Source: an uncultured bacterium (GTDB lineage: Bacteria; Cyanobacteriota; Vampirovibrionia; Gastranaerophilales; Gastranaerophilaceae). Taken from it: 64,000 nt of DNA. The DNA is taken from NCBI GenBank assembly GCA_949290355.1, contig CASERN010000011.1:558001-622000 (forward strand), written 5' to 3'. Shown here piece by piece: positions 16,334 through 26,191 of this stretch (the stretch's first letter is position 1; each line of letters begins with the position of its first letter). The position numbers and the translations under genes are program-made. The notes below the pieces were generated by a model. The model saw only the letters and a program-made list of their open reading frames with translations. It made no database searches and was not told the DNA's origin.

Positions 16334-17206
16334 ATGGCTTTAAATTTTCAAGAACTGGTTTTTAATTTACAAAAGTTTTGGTCGGATTATGGATGTATAA
16401 TCCAGCAACCTTATGATATAGAAAAAGGCGCTTCTACAATGAACCCTGCAACTTTTCTACGGTCATTGGGTCCTGAGCCTTGGAATACTGCAATGATTGA
16501 GCCTTGCAGAAGACCTACAGATGCAAGATATGGAGAAAACCCAAACAGACTTGGTCATTATTATCAATTTCAGGTAATATTAAAGCCTTCCCCAGATAAT
16601 GCGCAAGAGCTTTATTTGAAAAGTTTAGAGGCTATGGGAATTGATTTAAAAGAGCATGATGTAAGATTTGTAGAAGATAACTGGGAATCTCCAACATTAG
16701 GAGCAGCTGGTGTCGGTTGGGAAGTTTGGCTTGATGGTATGGAAATTACTCAGTTTACTTATTTCCAACAAGTTGGTGGAGTTGAAGTAAAACCTGTTGC
16801 TCTTGAATTAACATATGGTTTGGAAAGAATAGCCATGTATCTTCAAAATAAAGAATCTGTATATGATATTATGTGGAATGATAAGCTAAAATATGGTGAA
16901 ATATTCTTACAAAATGAAATAGAGCAATCTAAATATAATTTTGAAGTAAGTGATGCCAAATCTTTATTTACAATGTTTGATTTGTATCAAAAAGAAGTTG
17001 ATAATTGTATTAATGCAAAGTTGGTTTTACCTGCTTACGATTATGTTTTAAAATGTTCTCACACTTTCAACTTGCTTGATGCGAGAGGTGTTATAAGCAA
17101 AGATGAAAGGATTAATTTTATTAACAGAGTCAGAACAATGGCTTCTGCAGTTGCAAGATTATACGTAGCACAAAGAGAAGAAATGGGATTTCCTCTTTGT
17201 AAATAA
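16334..17206 (+). CDS. glyQ: Glycyl-tRNA synthetase alpha subunit
   Basis: This protein of about 290 residues starts [20 protein letters not shown] and has [49 protein letters not shown] and [29 protein letters not shown]. These are the catalytic-core motifs of the bacterial alpha2beta2 enzyme that charges tRNA-Gly. Another ATG lies 12 bases upstream at 16322, but GGA before the second ATG and family alignment favour 16334. The beta subunit gene glyS is not next to it; two permease genes follow instead. Confidence 0.95.
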   Translation: MALNFQELVFNLQKFWSDYGCIIQQPYDIEKGASTMNPATFLRSLGPEPWNTAMIEPCRRPTDARYGENPNRLGHYYQFQVILKPSPDNAQELYLKSLEAMGIDLKEHDVRFVEDNWESPTLGAAGVGWEVWLDGMEITQFTYFQQVGGVEVKPVALELTYGLERIAMYLQNKESVYDIMWNDKLKYGEIFLQNEIEQSKYNFEVSDAKSLFTMFDLYQKEVDNCINAKLVLPAYDYVLKCSHTFNLLDARGVISKDERINFINRVRTMASAVARLYVAQREEMGFPLCK

Positions 17207-17220
17207 CATAAGGAAGATAA

Positions 17221-18813
17221 ATGGTAGAAAAGTTCCATCGTGCGACATTTACTCGCAATTTTTTAAAAACAATCACTAGGATAAAAAATCCTGATGATAT
17301 GTTAGCTGATGCAAAAGCTGAAGGATTAGAAAAAACTCTTGGAGTTTTTGATTTAATTATTTTAGGTGTAGGTGCAATTATTGGATCAGGCATTTTTGCT
17401 GTAGTAGGTATTGCTGCTGCAGGCAGTGCAGACGGTTCTTCTCTTGGAGCTGGTCCGGGATTAATTGTTTCAATGGTTATTGCAGCTATTGCTTGTATTT
17501 TTTCAGCTCTTTGTTATTCTGAATTTGCAACAATGATTCCTGTCGCTGGTGGTGCTTATACATATACATTTGCAACTTTGGGGGAATTCGCTGCATGGAT
17601 GGTAGGTTGGGTATTGATGCTTGAATATGCAATTGGATTTATTGCGGTTGCTTGTGCTTGGTCAAATCATTTTGTCCAATTTTTAAGCGGATTTGAGAAA
17701 ATTCTACCTTCTTTTATAGCTCATCCACCTGTATGGATAGTAAATGACGTATTTTCAGCTGCTAAAATCGCAGCGAATGATGCTAGTGTTCATATTCCGA
17801 CTTTGTTTGGAGTTCCTATCTGTATCAATTTGCCTGCTATTTTAATAGTTTTGTTGATAACTTGTATATTAGTAAGAGGAACTAAAGATTCTGCAAAAAT
17901 GGCGGGATTGATGGTATTTATAAAATTAGCTGTAATTGCTTTATTTGTAGTTGCAGGTGCATTTTTTGTAAAACCGGAAAATTGGACCCCATTTGCTCCT
18001 AATGGAGCAGCGGGTATTTTCGCAGGAGCGTTTTTAATCTTTTTCGCATATATTGGTTTTGATGCTCTTGCCACTGCCGCAGAAGAATGTAAAAATCCTC
18101 AAAAAGATTTGCCCGTTGGCATAATAGGTTCTTTGATAATTACAACGATTGTGTATGTATCAGTAGCGCTTGTTTTGACAGGGTTGCAAGATACAAGTTC
18201 TGCTGTTCCTTTAGCATTTCTGAAGGCGCCTATGGCATATTGTATGTCAATGTTAAATATGAATTGGGCAGCTGGATTAATTTCAATAGGTTCTTTAGCA
18301 GGGCTTACATCTGTTCTGCTTGTGTTAGAGATGGCTGCAACAAGAATATTATATGCAATGAGTAGAGATCATTTTATTTCCCAAAGGTTTCAAAAATTGC
18401 ATCCTAAATTCAAAACACCAGCACTTCTTACTTGGACAGTTGGTATTCTTGCAGTAATTGGAATATTAACATTAAATTTGGATGTTGCTGCAGAACTTTG
18501 TAATTATGGAACATTTACATCATTTATCATTGTTTGTGTGGCAGTTCTAATTTTACGTAAAACTGATCCAGACAGACCAAGACCTTTCAAAGTTCCGTTT
18601 TCTCCTTTTGTTCCGTCTTTAGGAATAATTACATGCGGAGGTTTGATGATATATAAATCTATGCAGCCAACTGGCTCTGCGTTATTATTTCCTGTATGGT
18701 TAGGTATAGGTGCAATAATATATCTTTTATATGGATTTGTAAAAAATAGAATAAATGAAAATAAAATTCATAATGAAAAAGTAGAACTTAAGAAACAAGA
18801 AATGATGAGATAA
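17221..18813 (+). CDS. APC-family amino acid permease 1 (CAT-like)
   Basis: This 530-residue protein has about 12 membrane segments. The first carries VFDLIILGVGAIIGSGIFAVVG, the substrate-binding G-x-G-x-G loop of APC transporters, and AFLIFFAYIGFDALATAAEE lies in the middle. The C-terminal RKTDPDRPRPFKVPFSP is typical of the cationic amino acid transporter group. It imports amino acids; which one is not visible. It starts 14 bases after glyQ (AAGGAAG ribosome site) and its TAATG stop/start overlap joins it to a paralogue. Confidence 0.9.
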   Translation: MVEKFHRATFTRNFLKTITRIKNPDDMLADAKAEGLEKTLGVFDLIILGVGAIIGSGIFAVVGIAAAGSADGSSLGAGPGLIVSMVIAAIACIFSALCYSEFATMIPVAGGAYTYTFATLGEFAAWMVGWVLMLEYAIGFIAVACAWSNHFVQFLSGFEKILPSFIAHPPVWIVNDVFSAAKIAANDASVHIPTLFGVPICINLPAILIVLLITCILVRGTKDSAKMAGLMVFIKLAVIALFVVAGAFFVKPENWTPFAPNGAAGIFAGAFLIFFAYIGFDALATAAEECKNPQKDLPVGIIGSLIITTIVYVSVALVLTGLQDTSSAVPLAFLKAPMAYCMSMLNMNWAAGLISIGSLAGLTSVLLVLEMAATRILYAMSRDHFISQRFQKLHPKFKTPALLTWTVGILAVIGILTLNLDVAAELCNYGTFTSFIIVCVAVLILRKTDPDRPRPFKVPFSPFVPSLGIITCGGLMIYKSMQPTGSALLFPVWLGIGAIIYLLYGFVKNRINENKIHNEKVELKKQEMMR

Positions 18814-20366
18814 TGGAATTAAAATCAATAATTAGTAATGCTTTAAAAAAGAAAAGCCCCGATGAATTAATAGCTGTAAGTAAAAAGTCAGAATTAAAAA
18901 AGACTTTGAATGTTTTTGATTTGATTATTCTTGGAATAGGTGCCGTTGTTGGTACAGGCATTTTTACAATAATAGGTTCTGCAATTCAAGGAGGGCCTGA
19001 AAGTGCAGGTGCCGGTCCTGCTATAATAATTTCTATGGTTTTAGCAGCTATTGCTTGTGTATTTTCAGCATTATGTTATTCTGAAATTGCTGCAATGATT
19101 CCTGTAGCTGGGAGTGCTTATACTTATACTTATGCTACTATGGGTGAATTTATGGCATGGATGGTAGGTTGGATATTGATGTTAGAATATGCAATCGGAA
19201 ATATTACTGTTGCTTGTGCTTGGACAGGTTATTTTGTCCAGTTTTTAAAGGGTTTTAAACATATTTTACCTGATTTTGTTGTAAATTTTCCACTATGGTT
19301 GAGAGCTGATTATCGTTATATGTTTGCATATTGCGATAAATTCGGATTAGATCCTCACTCTCAAATGCCATATTTGTTTGATAAAATTCCTTGTGCAATT
19401 AATCTTCCAGCAATGGTAATTGTACTATTGCTCACAGTTTTGCTAATTAAGGGTGTTAAAGAGTCAACCAGATTTGCTAGTATTATGGTTGGTGTGAATA
19501 TGTTTATGATTATTTCATTCATAGTTGTTGGTGCATTCTATGTAAAACCTGAAAATTGGGTTCCTTTTGCTCCCAATGGTTTTGAAGGTGTATTTATGGG
19601 TGCATTTTTAATCTTTTTTGCATACATAGGTTTTGATGCTATTTCGACAACTGCTGAAGAAACTGAAAATCCTCAAAGAGATTTGCCTATTGCAATTTTA
19701 GGTACTTTGATTATTTGTACAGTTTTGTATGTTGCAGTAGCTCTAGTTTTAACTGGGAATGTTCCTTTAGGTCATATTGATACTCAGGCTCCTATCGCCC
19801 ATGCAATGCGTGTAATTGGTAAAGATTGGTTCGCAGGGTTGATTTCAATAGGTGCTTTATGCGCTTTAACATCTGTAATTTTGATTTATCAATTAGGGAC
19901 AACAAGAATTTTATATGCAATGAGCAGGGATAGATTTTTACCTAAATCATTGCGATTAATTCATAAAAAATACAGAACTCCGCATGTTTTAACTTGGATT
20001 TCTGGTATTGTTGTAATTGTATGTACATTATTTATGGATTTGAATATTTCTGCGGAATTATGTAATTTCGGTACATTCACATCTTTTATAATAATTTGTA
20101 TTGCTGTATTAATATTAAGGAAAACTGACCCTGATAGACCAAGACCTTTCAAAGTTCCTTTTTCTCCTGTATTCCCCATTTTAGGTATAATTACTTGCGG
20201 GGGGCTGATGGTCTATTCTATGAAGTTTTTAACAACATCTTCTTTGTATTTCCCATTGTGGTTGCTTATGGGTGTTGGAATATATGCTGGTTATGGTTAT
20301 AGGCAAAAAAGATTAGAAGAAAAAATTAAATTACAGAGGCAGTATAAGCCTAAAGTTAAGGTGTAA
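18813..20366 (+). CDS. APC-family amino acid permease 2 (CAT-like)
   Basis: This 517-residue paralogue of the preceding gene shares FDLIILGIGAVVGTGIF, FLIFFAYIGFDAISTTAEE and RKTDPDRPRPFKVPFSP. About 12 membrane segments. The loop between segments 3 and 5 (SQMPYLFDKIPCAINLPA) differs from its partner and may reflect a different substrate. Start and stop overlap by one base with the upstream gene, so the two are almost certainly one transcript, perhaps with glyQ. Confidence 0.9.
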   Translation: MELKSIISNALKKKSPDELIAVSKKSELKKTLNVFDLIILGIGAVVGTGIFTIIGSAIQGGPESAGAGPAIIISMVLAAIACVFSALCYSEIAAMIPVAGSAYTYTYATMGEFMAWMVGWILMLEYAIGNITVACAWTGYFVQFLKGFKHILPDFVVNFPLWLRADYRYMFAYCDKFGLDPHSQMPYLFDKIPCAINLPAMVIVLLLTVLLIKGVKESTRFASIMVGVNMFMIISFIVVGAFYVKPENWVPFAPNGFEGVFMGAFLIFFAYIGFDAISTTAEETENPQRDLPIAILGTLIICTVLYVAVALVLTGNVPLGHIDTQAPIAHAMRVIGKDWFAGLISIGALCALTSVILIYQLGTTRILYAMSRDRFLPKSLRLIHKKYRTPHVLTWISGIVVIVCTLFMDLNISAELCNFGTFTSFIIICIAVLILRKTDPDRPRPFKVPFSPVFPILGIITCGGLMVYSMKFLTTSSLYFPLWLLMGVGIYAGYGYRQKRLEEKIKLQRQYKPKVKV

Positions 20367-20484
20367 TTTGTATAAATAATTATTAAAAATTAAACTGATA
20401 GATTCTTGTATTTACATGTTTTACCAGTATAATAATTATATAGGTTGATTATTAAATAGAGACATATTTTAGAGGGTTAAATAA

Positions 20485-21873
20485 ATGTTAAGATTAGATT
20501 ACCGAAATGCTGATGAAAAAATAGTAGGAGTAGAAAATGGCTTGAATATTCAACAGGAGTTTGATAACTATAAGCAAAAAATAACACAAATAATTGCAGA
20601 TTTAAATAAGAGAAAAGACAAACTAGGTCAATGGCTCCAGTGGATGAATTTAGGTTATAGTGAAGAAACTCTTTGGTATGTTAAAGAGTATGCTGCTATG
20701 GTGCAGGGTCGTTTTGATAATATATTGGTTTTAGGCATCGGCGGATCTGCTTTGGGAGGGATTGCTGTTACTGAGGCTTTATTAAAGCCTTATTGGAATT
20801 TATTGTCTGATGAACAGCGAAATGGTTATCCTAGAATATTTTTCCTTGATAATATTGATCCTGATACTATAGTTGGTTTATTGAATGTTTTGGATTTAAA
20901 AAAGACTTTAGTAAATGTTATTACAAAATCTGGTTCAACTGCAGAGACTATGTCTCAATTTATGATAGTAAAAAATATTTTGGAGCAAGAATTAGGATCT
21001 GAATATAGATATAATATTGTTGCTACTACAGATAAAAAAACAGGTATATTAAGACAAATTGCAGAACAAGAAGGTTATAAGACTTTTGTTGTTCCAGATG
21101 ATGTGGGTGGAAGATTTTCTGTATTTTCAGCTGTAGGCTTGGTGCCTTTTGCTTTGGTAGGTATTGATATTGACGAGATAACAAATGGTATCAAGGATAT
21201 GGATTTGGCATTAAAAAATACCGATATCAGAGAAAATATTGCAGCTCAAAATGCATTAATTCATTATTTATTGGATACTAAAAAAGGTAAAAATATTTCA
21301 GTAATGATGCCATATTCAAGTCGTTTAAAATATGTGGCAGATTGGTATGCGCAATTGTGGGCAGAATCGTTAGGAAAAAATAAAGATAAAGATGGAAATG
21401 ATGTGCATATCGGACAGACTCCTATGAAAGCTTTAGGTGCTACTGATCAGCATTCTCAAATTCAGCTTTATAATGAAGGTCCTAATAATAAAATTATTAA
21501 TTTTATCAGAGTTGAAGAGTTTGATAATAATCTTGAAATTCCTCCGATATTTGAATATACAGGTATTGGTTATTTAGGAGGAAAGACTGTAAACCAATTA
21601 ATTAATGCGGAAGCAGATTCAACAAGAGTTGCTTTGGCTGATTATGGGCGTCCCACTGTTTCTCTGATTATGCCAAAGGTTAACGGTTATTATATAGGTC
21701 AACTTTTATATATGTTAGAGGTTCAAACTGCAATTGCTGGTGAGTTGTATAATATAAATACTTTTAATCAACCAGGAGTAGAGCAAGCTAAAAATTATAC
21801 ATATGCTTTGATGGGGCGAGCAGGATATGAAGAATCTGCTCAGGTATTGAATGCAAAAATGGCTTCTGTATAG
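20485..21873 (+). CDS. pgi: Glucose-6-phosphate isomerase
   Basis: This 462-residue protein has ILVLGIGGSALGGIAVTEAL and VITKSGSTAETMSQF, the sugar phosphate binding loops, and GATDQHSQIQLYNEGP, with the catalytic His region, followed by NQPGVEQAK near the C-terminus. It interconverts glucose-6-phosphate and fructose-6-phosphate in glycolysis. Its length is that of the shorter bacterial form. AGAGGG lies before the ATG. Confidence 0.96.
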   Translation: MLRLDYRNADEKIVGVENGLNIQQEFDNYKQKITQIIADLNKRKDKLGQWLQWMNLGYSEETLWYVKEYAAMVQGRFDNILVLGIGGSALGGIAVTEALLKPYWNLLSDEQRNGYPRIFFLDNIDPDTIVGLLNVLDLKKTLVNVITKSGSTAETMSQFMIVKNILEQELGSEYRYNIVATTDKKTGILRQIAEQEGYKTFVVPDDVGGRFSVFSAVGLVPFALVGIDIDEITNGIKDMDLALKNTDIRENIAAQNALIHYLLDTKKGKNISVMMPYSSRLKYVADWYAQLWAESLGKNKDKDGNDVHIGQTPMKALGATDQHSQIQLYNEGPNNKIINFIRVEEFDNNLEIPPIFEYTGIGYLGGKTVNQLINAEADSTRVALADYGRPTVSLIMPKVNGYYIGQLLYMLEVQTAIAGELYNINTFNQPGVEQAKNYTYALMGRAGYEESAQVLNAKMASV

Positions 21874-21887
21874 CAAAATTTATTAAT

Positions 21888-22394
21888 ATGTGTATTATAA
21901 AAAAGGTAATAATTTTATTTATATTAATATTTTCTACTTGCTTTATGTGTGTGCAGGCAGTTACTTTAAATGCCGGAATTTCTGTTGTAGATAATGTTCC
22001 AAGTTCTTTTTACGGGAATTGGAGAGTGGTTGCAAAAATTGATAAGCAGTCTGGAAATATTAATTTTAAACCCCAATTAATTGTTATATGGAACTTATCA
22101 AGATTAGGTAACGTCATAAATTTAAACAATCCATTTACAGGAGTTAGTGCTTCTGTTAGACTGGATTATGTTGAGGGAAATATCATAAGATTTACTAGAA
22201 TTAGTGAATATGATACTAATAAAAAATTGACAGATACAGTTGATTTAAAGTTGAATGGTGATACTTTTACAGGTGTTAATTATTTAACTTTAGAAACTTT
22301 TTCTACTTATGATAAATCATTAATAAAAAAAGATACTGCTGTATATATTTTAAAAGGAGAAAAACTCTCCGGAACGAGTATTATTGAAAAATGA
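21888..22394 (+). CDS. Exported hypothetical protein
   Basis: This 168-residue protein has an N-terminal signal peptide (KKVIILFILIFSTCFMCVQA, predicted cut after VQA). The mature part is beta-rich with YGNWRVVAKIDKQSG, GNIIRFTRISEY and GDTFTGVNYLTLE, and may form a small barrel. I recognise no family; the GNW start recalls lipocalin-like folds but this is weak. It lies between pgi and trxB with 14 and 9 base gaps, so it is probably co-transcribed. No clear ribosome site. Confidence 0.7.
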   Translation: MCIIKKVIILFILIFSTCFMCVQAVTLNAGISVVDNVPSSFYGNWRVVAKIDKQSGNINFKPQLIVIWNLSRLGNVINLNNPFTGVSASVRLDYVEGNIIRFTRISEYDTNKKLTDTVDLKLNGDTFTGVNYLTLETFSTYDKSLIKKDTAVYILKGEKLSGTSIIEK

Positions 22395-22403
22395 GGATAG
22401 CAA

Positions 22404-23342
22404 ATGGAGCAATTAAATTTTGATACAATTATTTTAGGTGGCGGACCTGCCGGGCTTTCTGCTGCAATATATGCTAGTAGAGGAGCTGTATCTACAGCTT
22501 TAATTGATATAAATATGTTAGGCGGACAACCTTCTAATTATCTGGAATTAGAAAATTATCCTGGATTTCAGGTTGTTGGTGGCTATGATCTTATGGAAAA
22601 ATTTGAAGAGCATGCGGATAAATTTGGTGTAAAAAAATATCCAATGCAGGAAATTCAAAGTGTTGATTTGAAAAACAAAATAATTTTAACTAATGAATAT
22701 GAATTCAGAGCAAAAACTATTATTATAGCAACAGGAGCTCAGCCTATGAAGTTAGGTGTTCCTGGCGAAAAAGAGTTTGTAGGTCGAGGTGTAAGTTACT
22801 GTGCTGTATGCGATGGAGCTTTTTATAAAAACAAAATTGTTGCTGTCGTAGGCGGTGGTAATGCTGCAGTAGAAGAAGCTATGTATTTAACCAAATTTGC
22901 GGATAAAGTTTATATTATTCACCGCAGAGATGAATTAAGAGCTGATAAAATTGTACAAGAAAGAGCTTTTAGAAATGAAAAAATTGAATTTATATGGAAT
23001 TCTGTCGTAAAAGAAATTAAAGGTGATAATCTTGTTGATACTGCGGTTTTAGAAAATGTTAAAACTAAAGAAATTTCAAATTTATCAGTAAATGGAGTAT
23101 TCCCTTATATTGGAATGACTCCAAATGTAGAAAATATTTCCGGGCAATTACAGCAAGATGCGAGAGGGTTTGTAGTTACTGATGAAACTATGGCTACATC
23201 TGTTGAAGGAGTATTTGCAATTGGGGATGTTAGAACAACCCCTTTGAGACAAGTGATTACTGCAGCTTCTGATGGTGCAGTAGGAGCTGTGTATGCTGTA
23301 AAATACTTAGAGGCTTTGAAAGAGAAAGTGTCAGTAAAATAA
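22404..23342 (+). CDS. trxB: Thioredoxin reductase
   Basis: This 312-residue flavoprotein has FAD-binding LGGGPAGLSAAIYASR, the redox disulfide CAVCDGAFYKNK, NADPH-binding VVGGGNAAVEEAMYL with HRRDELRAD, and FAIGDVRTTPLRQVITAASDGA. It reduces thioredoxin with NADPH. GAGGA precedes the ATG. A hairpin terminator follows at 23348. Confidence 0.95.
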   Translation: MEQLNFDTIILGGGPAGLSAAIYASRGAVSTALIDINMLGGQPSNYLELENYPGFQVVGGYDLMEKFEEHADKFGVKKYPMQEIQSVDLKNKIILTNEYEFRAKTIIIATGAQPMKLGVPGEKEFVGRGVSYCAVCDGAFYKNKIVAVVGGGNAAVEEAMYLTKFADKVYIIHRRDELRADKIVQERAFRNEKIEFIWNSVVKEIKGDNLVDTAVLENVKTKEISNLSVNGVFPYIGMTPNVENISGQLQQDARGFVVTDETMATSVEGVFAIGDVRTTPLRQVITAASDGAVGAVYAVKYLEALKEKVSVK

Positions 23343-23347
23343 CAGCT

Positions 23348-23381
23348 AAAAAGAGTAAATGTTAAATTTACTCTTTTTTTT
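23348..23381 (+). terminator. Terminator of trxB
   Basis: AAAAAGAGTAAAT-GTTAA-ATTTACTCTTTTTTTT starts five bases after the trxB stop. Confidence 0.88.
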
Positions 23382-23384
23382 GCC

Positions 23385-23410
23385 AAAAAAAAGTTGCCAT
23401 TTGAGGCAAC
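23385..23410 (-). terminator. Rho-independent terminator on the reverse strand
   Basis: The reverse strand has GTTGCC-TCAAAT-GGCAAC then TTTTTTTT. No reverse-strand gene ends here, so it supports an unannotated transcript. Confidence 0.75.
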
Positions 23411-23548
23411 ATTAAATAAACACGAGGATATTAAGAGAGAGAGTATAAAATAAACTTTTTTCTTTAATCTGGTTCAAACTATTTGAAGAACTTGATTAAT
23501 TTTTATTATTTGATGATTGATTTTTCCCTTTAGTAATTTGAAATTTCC
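23385..23548 (-). ncRNA. Candidate small RNA, about 160 nt, unknown function
   Basis: On the reverse strand AATACTTTATATAAG at about 23552-23566 matches the -10 region of promoter copy A, including the following AAGGGAAA. About 160 bases downstream GTTGCC-TCAAAT-GGCAAC is followed by eight T, a strong terminator at 23385-23410. No credible open frame lies between. Two AAGGGAAA motifs occur near the 5' end, and TTCAAA-TAG-TTTGAA could form a hairpin. A promoter and terminator without a gene suggest a small RNA; no known RNA family is recognised. Confidence 0.4.
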
Positions 23549-23680
23549 CTTACTCTTATATAAAGTATTTTTAATTTTGTAAATTTACTTTTTGGAATTA
23601 AATGTTACATTTTTGTTACATTAAATATATTATTGTCATATTACAAAATAAATGATATAATTTTCTAAAGAGAGTGGCAT

Positions 23681-24796
23681 ATGGTTGAAAACTATTTAAA
23701 TAACAAATTCAATATAATATCTTTTTTAAAAAAGGCAGTAGCAGTGGGAGCTTCTGATGTTCATTTACAAGTTGATGAGCATCCTGCTATTCGTATAGAT
23801 GGCAAAATAACCAAAGTTGACATGCCTATTTTGACAGAGGATGATATATCTATTGCTTATGATATACTTCTTCCTACTCATTTTAAAGGGAAAGTTAATT
23901 CAGTATTTGATTTAGATTTTGCTTATGAAATTCATGGAGTATCCCGATTCAGGGTAAACTTGAGTAGGCAATTAGGGAAAAGTGCTTTGGTAATAAGGAC
24001 TATTCCTTATAATATTAAAAAGGTTTCAGAATTGATGTTGCCTGAATCTATCGAGCAATTCGCAACATTAAATAACGGTCTTGTATTGATTACCGGTCCG
24101 ACTGGTTCTGGTAAATCTACAACAATCGCTTCTTTGATTGATTATGTTAATATAAATTATCCAAAACATATTATTACAATTGAGGATCCGGTTGAATTTA
24201 TTTTTACTAATAAAAAGTCTTTAGTTTCGCAACGTCAGGTATTAATTGATACACCATCTTTCCCTGATGGTATAAAATATGCATTAAGGCAGGATCCTGA
24301 TGTGATATTTATCGGGGAAATTAGAGATAGAGAAACTGTTACCGCAGCATTAAAAGCTTCTGAGACCGGTCATTTGGTTTTTGCAACAATCCATACGAAT
24401 GATGCTATTCAAACTGTCAATAGAATTGTAAACATGTATGAGCCATCAGATAGAGAATTCGTAAGAAGTCAATTGGCTTCTATATTAAGAGGTACTGTAT
24501 CTCAAAAATTGGTTCCTATTTCGAATGGTACAGGTAGAAGACCTGCTTGTGAAGTCTTGGTTGTAACTCCTACCGTAAAAGATTTTATTGAAAAAGACAA
24601 GCTTGAAGATATTTATGAATTGGTTAAAAAAGGTTCTTTCAATAATATGATTACAATGAATTCTTCATTATACAGATTATATGAACAGGGCTTGATCACA
24701 GAAGAAATAGCTATGTCTTATTCTGACAATAAAAATGAATTACAACAAATGTTTAGAGGAGTATTCCATGGGACATTCGGACCTTCTGGAATATAG
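23681..24796 (+). CDS. pilT: Type IV pilus retraction ATPase PilT
   Basis: This 371-residue protein has the PilT N-terminal domain (VGASDVHLQVDEHPAIRIDG), Walker A ITGPTGSGKSTTIA, Asp box ITIEDPVEFIF, Walker B DPDVIFIGEIRDRETV and His box GHLVFATIHTNDA. PilT hexamers power pilus retraction (twitching, DNA uptake). PilB-like assembly ATPases have longer N-terminal domains, so PilT is preferred. It stands apart from other pilus assembly genes; two pilin-like genes with G tracts lie elsewhere in the window. Confidence 0.9.
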   Translation: MVENYLNNKFNIISFLKKAVAVGASDVHLQVDEHPAIRIDGKITKVDMPILTEDDISIAYDILLPTHFKGKVNSVFDLDFAYEIHGVSRFRVNLSRQLGKSALVIRTIPYNIKKVSELMLPESIEQFATLNNGLVLITGPTGSGKSTTIASLIDYVNINYPKHIITIEDPVEFIFTNKKSLVSQRQVLIDTPSFPDGIKYALRQDPDVIFIGEIRDRETVTAALKASETGHLVFATIHTNDAIQTVNRIVNMYEPSDREFVRSQLASILRGTVSQKLVPISNGTGRRPACEVLVVTPTVKDFIEKDKLEDIYELVKKGSFNNMITMNSSLYRLYEQGLITEEIAMSYSDNKNELQQMFRGVFHGTFGPSGI

Positions 24797-24817
24797 TGTC
24801 TTTAAGAGATAGTTTTT

Positions 24818-25579
24818 ATGAGTAATTTTGTAACAGATGCAATAAACCTGAAGGCTTATAATTTAAGTGAAGCTGATAAGATTATAGTTATGTACTCTAA
24901 GGATAGAGGTCTTATTAGAGGGGTTGCCAAAGGTGCTAAAAAGCCCAAAAGTAAATTGGGCGCAAGAATGGACTTGCTGGTGGCAAATAAATTAATGCTT
25001 TATAAAGGTAAAAATCTTGATAGAATTTGTCAGGCAGAGGCTTTGAATACTTTTCATAAAACCCGTCAAAACATGGATAAAATTTTTTATTCTTTATATA
25101 TAACAGAAGTTGTTTCAAATTTTGGTGTTGAAGGAGATCCTTGCTCGTCAGAAATATATGATTTACTTTACAAGGCTTTGGAAAAAATTTCGAATGCTTC
25201 AGATTTAGTTGAAATATTAATTTCAGTTATAAAGTTCCAAATTAAAATGATGCATATTTCAGGTTTTGGTATAGAACTCAATAGATGTCTTTGCTGTGGA
25301 GAAAATATTGAAAATGAAAATATGTATTTTTCTCATAGCAGAGGCGGGGTATTGTGTGAAAAGTGTAATGATGGATTAACTAAAAATGCAATTATGCATT
25401 ATAAATTAAGAGATTTCTTGAATGCTTGTTTGAATAATGATTTTAATGAAAATTCTGTTTATGATGAAAAAGCGAATGAAAAAGTCTGTACTGTATGTTT
25501 TGATTTGCTAAAAGATTATATAAATTTACATTCATCGAAGAAATTCAATTCAACGAATATTTTACAAGAGATTAAGTAA
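24818..25579 (+). CDS. recO: DNA repair protein RecO
   Basis: This 253-residue protein begins MSNFVTDAINLKAYNLSEADKIIVMYSKDRGLIRGVAKGAKKPKSKLG in successive segments typical of the RecO OB fold. A C-terminal helical domain follows, with a zinc-knuckle pair CLCC..CEKC. RecO loads RecA onto SSB-covered DNA. It follows pilT by 21 bases. AAGAGAT precedes the ATG. Confidence 0.88.
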   Translation: MSNFVTDAINLKAYNLSEADKIIVMYSKDRGLIRGVAKGAKKPKSKLGARMDLLVANKLMLYKGKNLDRICQAEALNTFHKTRQNMDKIFYSLYITEVVSNFGVEGDPCSSEIYDLLYKALEKISNASDLVEILISVIKFQIKMMHISGFGIELNRCLCCGENIENENMYFSHSRGGVLCEKCNDGLTKNAIMHYKLRDFLNACLNNDFNENSVYDEKANEKVCTVCFDLLKDYINLHSSKKFNSTNILQEIK

Positions 25580-25593
25580 AAGAGGTAATTTTA

Positions 25594-25968
25594 ATGTTCA
25601 AAAATTTGTTTGATTTAAGTATAAAAAGATCTGGAATTCAAATATTTGGCTTTTACCTTTTTTATTCTTTTACAGGAGCATTAATTTCTGGAATTTTATG
25701 CGGATGTTTTATATCAATTGTTTATCCTGAAGCTGTTTCGTTTGATGATGCTCTTAATTTGGGCTTATTTTATGGACCTTGTTTTGTACTTTTGTATGGC
25801 GTTATTTTGGCACTTTTAATTATTGCATCTAAAGGTATTTTCAATTCTTTTAAGGCTTTATTACTTACAATTATTTCTGTTCCTTTATTGTATTTTTGTG
25901 GTGCTTCTTTAGGAATGATACCGATTGCTTTTTTAACTACTTTTAATTCAGAAAAAAGCAATATTTAG
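25594..25968 (+). CDS. Small integral membrane protein, unknown
   Basis: This 124-residue hydrophobic protein has about three to four membrane segments (FYLFYSFTGALISGILCGCF, FYGPCFVLLYGVILALLIIA, ALLLTIISVPLLYFCGASLG). No family is recognised. It follows recO by 14 bases with AAGAGG before the ATG, so it is probably co-transcribed with recO. Confidence 0.7.
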   Translation: MFKNLFDLSIKRSGIQIFGFYLFYSFTGALISGILCGCFISIVYPEAVSFDDALNLGLFYGPCFVLLYGVILALLIIASKGIFNSFKALLLTIISVPLLYFCGASLGMIPIAFLTTFNSEKSNI

Positions 25969-26144
25969 TGTTGTAATTTATATAAAAATGAAAGTATAAA
26001 ATTCCATTGACAGCATTGAAAATTATTTAATGAATGTTGGAAAATTCATCCAAATTACAGTTTTTTGATATAAATAATGATTATATAAATTTAAGGCAGT
26101 CTTATTTTTGTCATTAGTTTTTAATGTATTTAATCTATTTTAAT

Positions 26145-26172
26145 TTGTTTTGTGTTATGTTATATTTATAAT
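26145..26172 (+). promoter_or_regulatory. Likely lysA promoter
   Basis: TTGTTT at 26145-26150, a 16-base spacer, then TATAAT at 26167-26172, about 20 bases before the ATG. I looked for a lysine riboswitch in the 220 bases upstream and saw none of its conserved blocks. Confidence 0.5.
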
Positions 26173-26191
26173 AGAGAAGTAAGGAGCATTG

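Larger units (their letters stand above)
23343..23680. other. Gene-free 338-base stretch between trxB and pilT
   Basis: It holds the trxB terminator, an opposing terminator, a promoter-like element on the reverse strand and, between them, a candidate small RNA. On the + strand a TATAAT-like box (ATGATATAATTTTC, about 23653-23660) and AGAGAG before pilT are seen. No open frame of note. Confidence 0.6.

Noticed and set aside
17221-20366. The two permease genes as one gene broken in two
   Set aside because: Each is full length with its own complete set of motifs and the pair differ throughout, so this is a tandem duplication.
25969-26191. Lysine riboswitch upstream of lysA
   Set aside because: None of the conserved L-box blocks could be found in the 220 bases; the region is simple AT-rich sequence with a promoter near the ATG.
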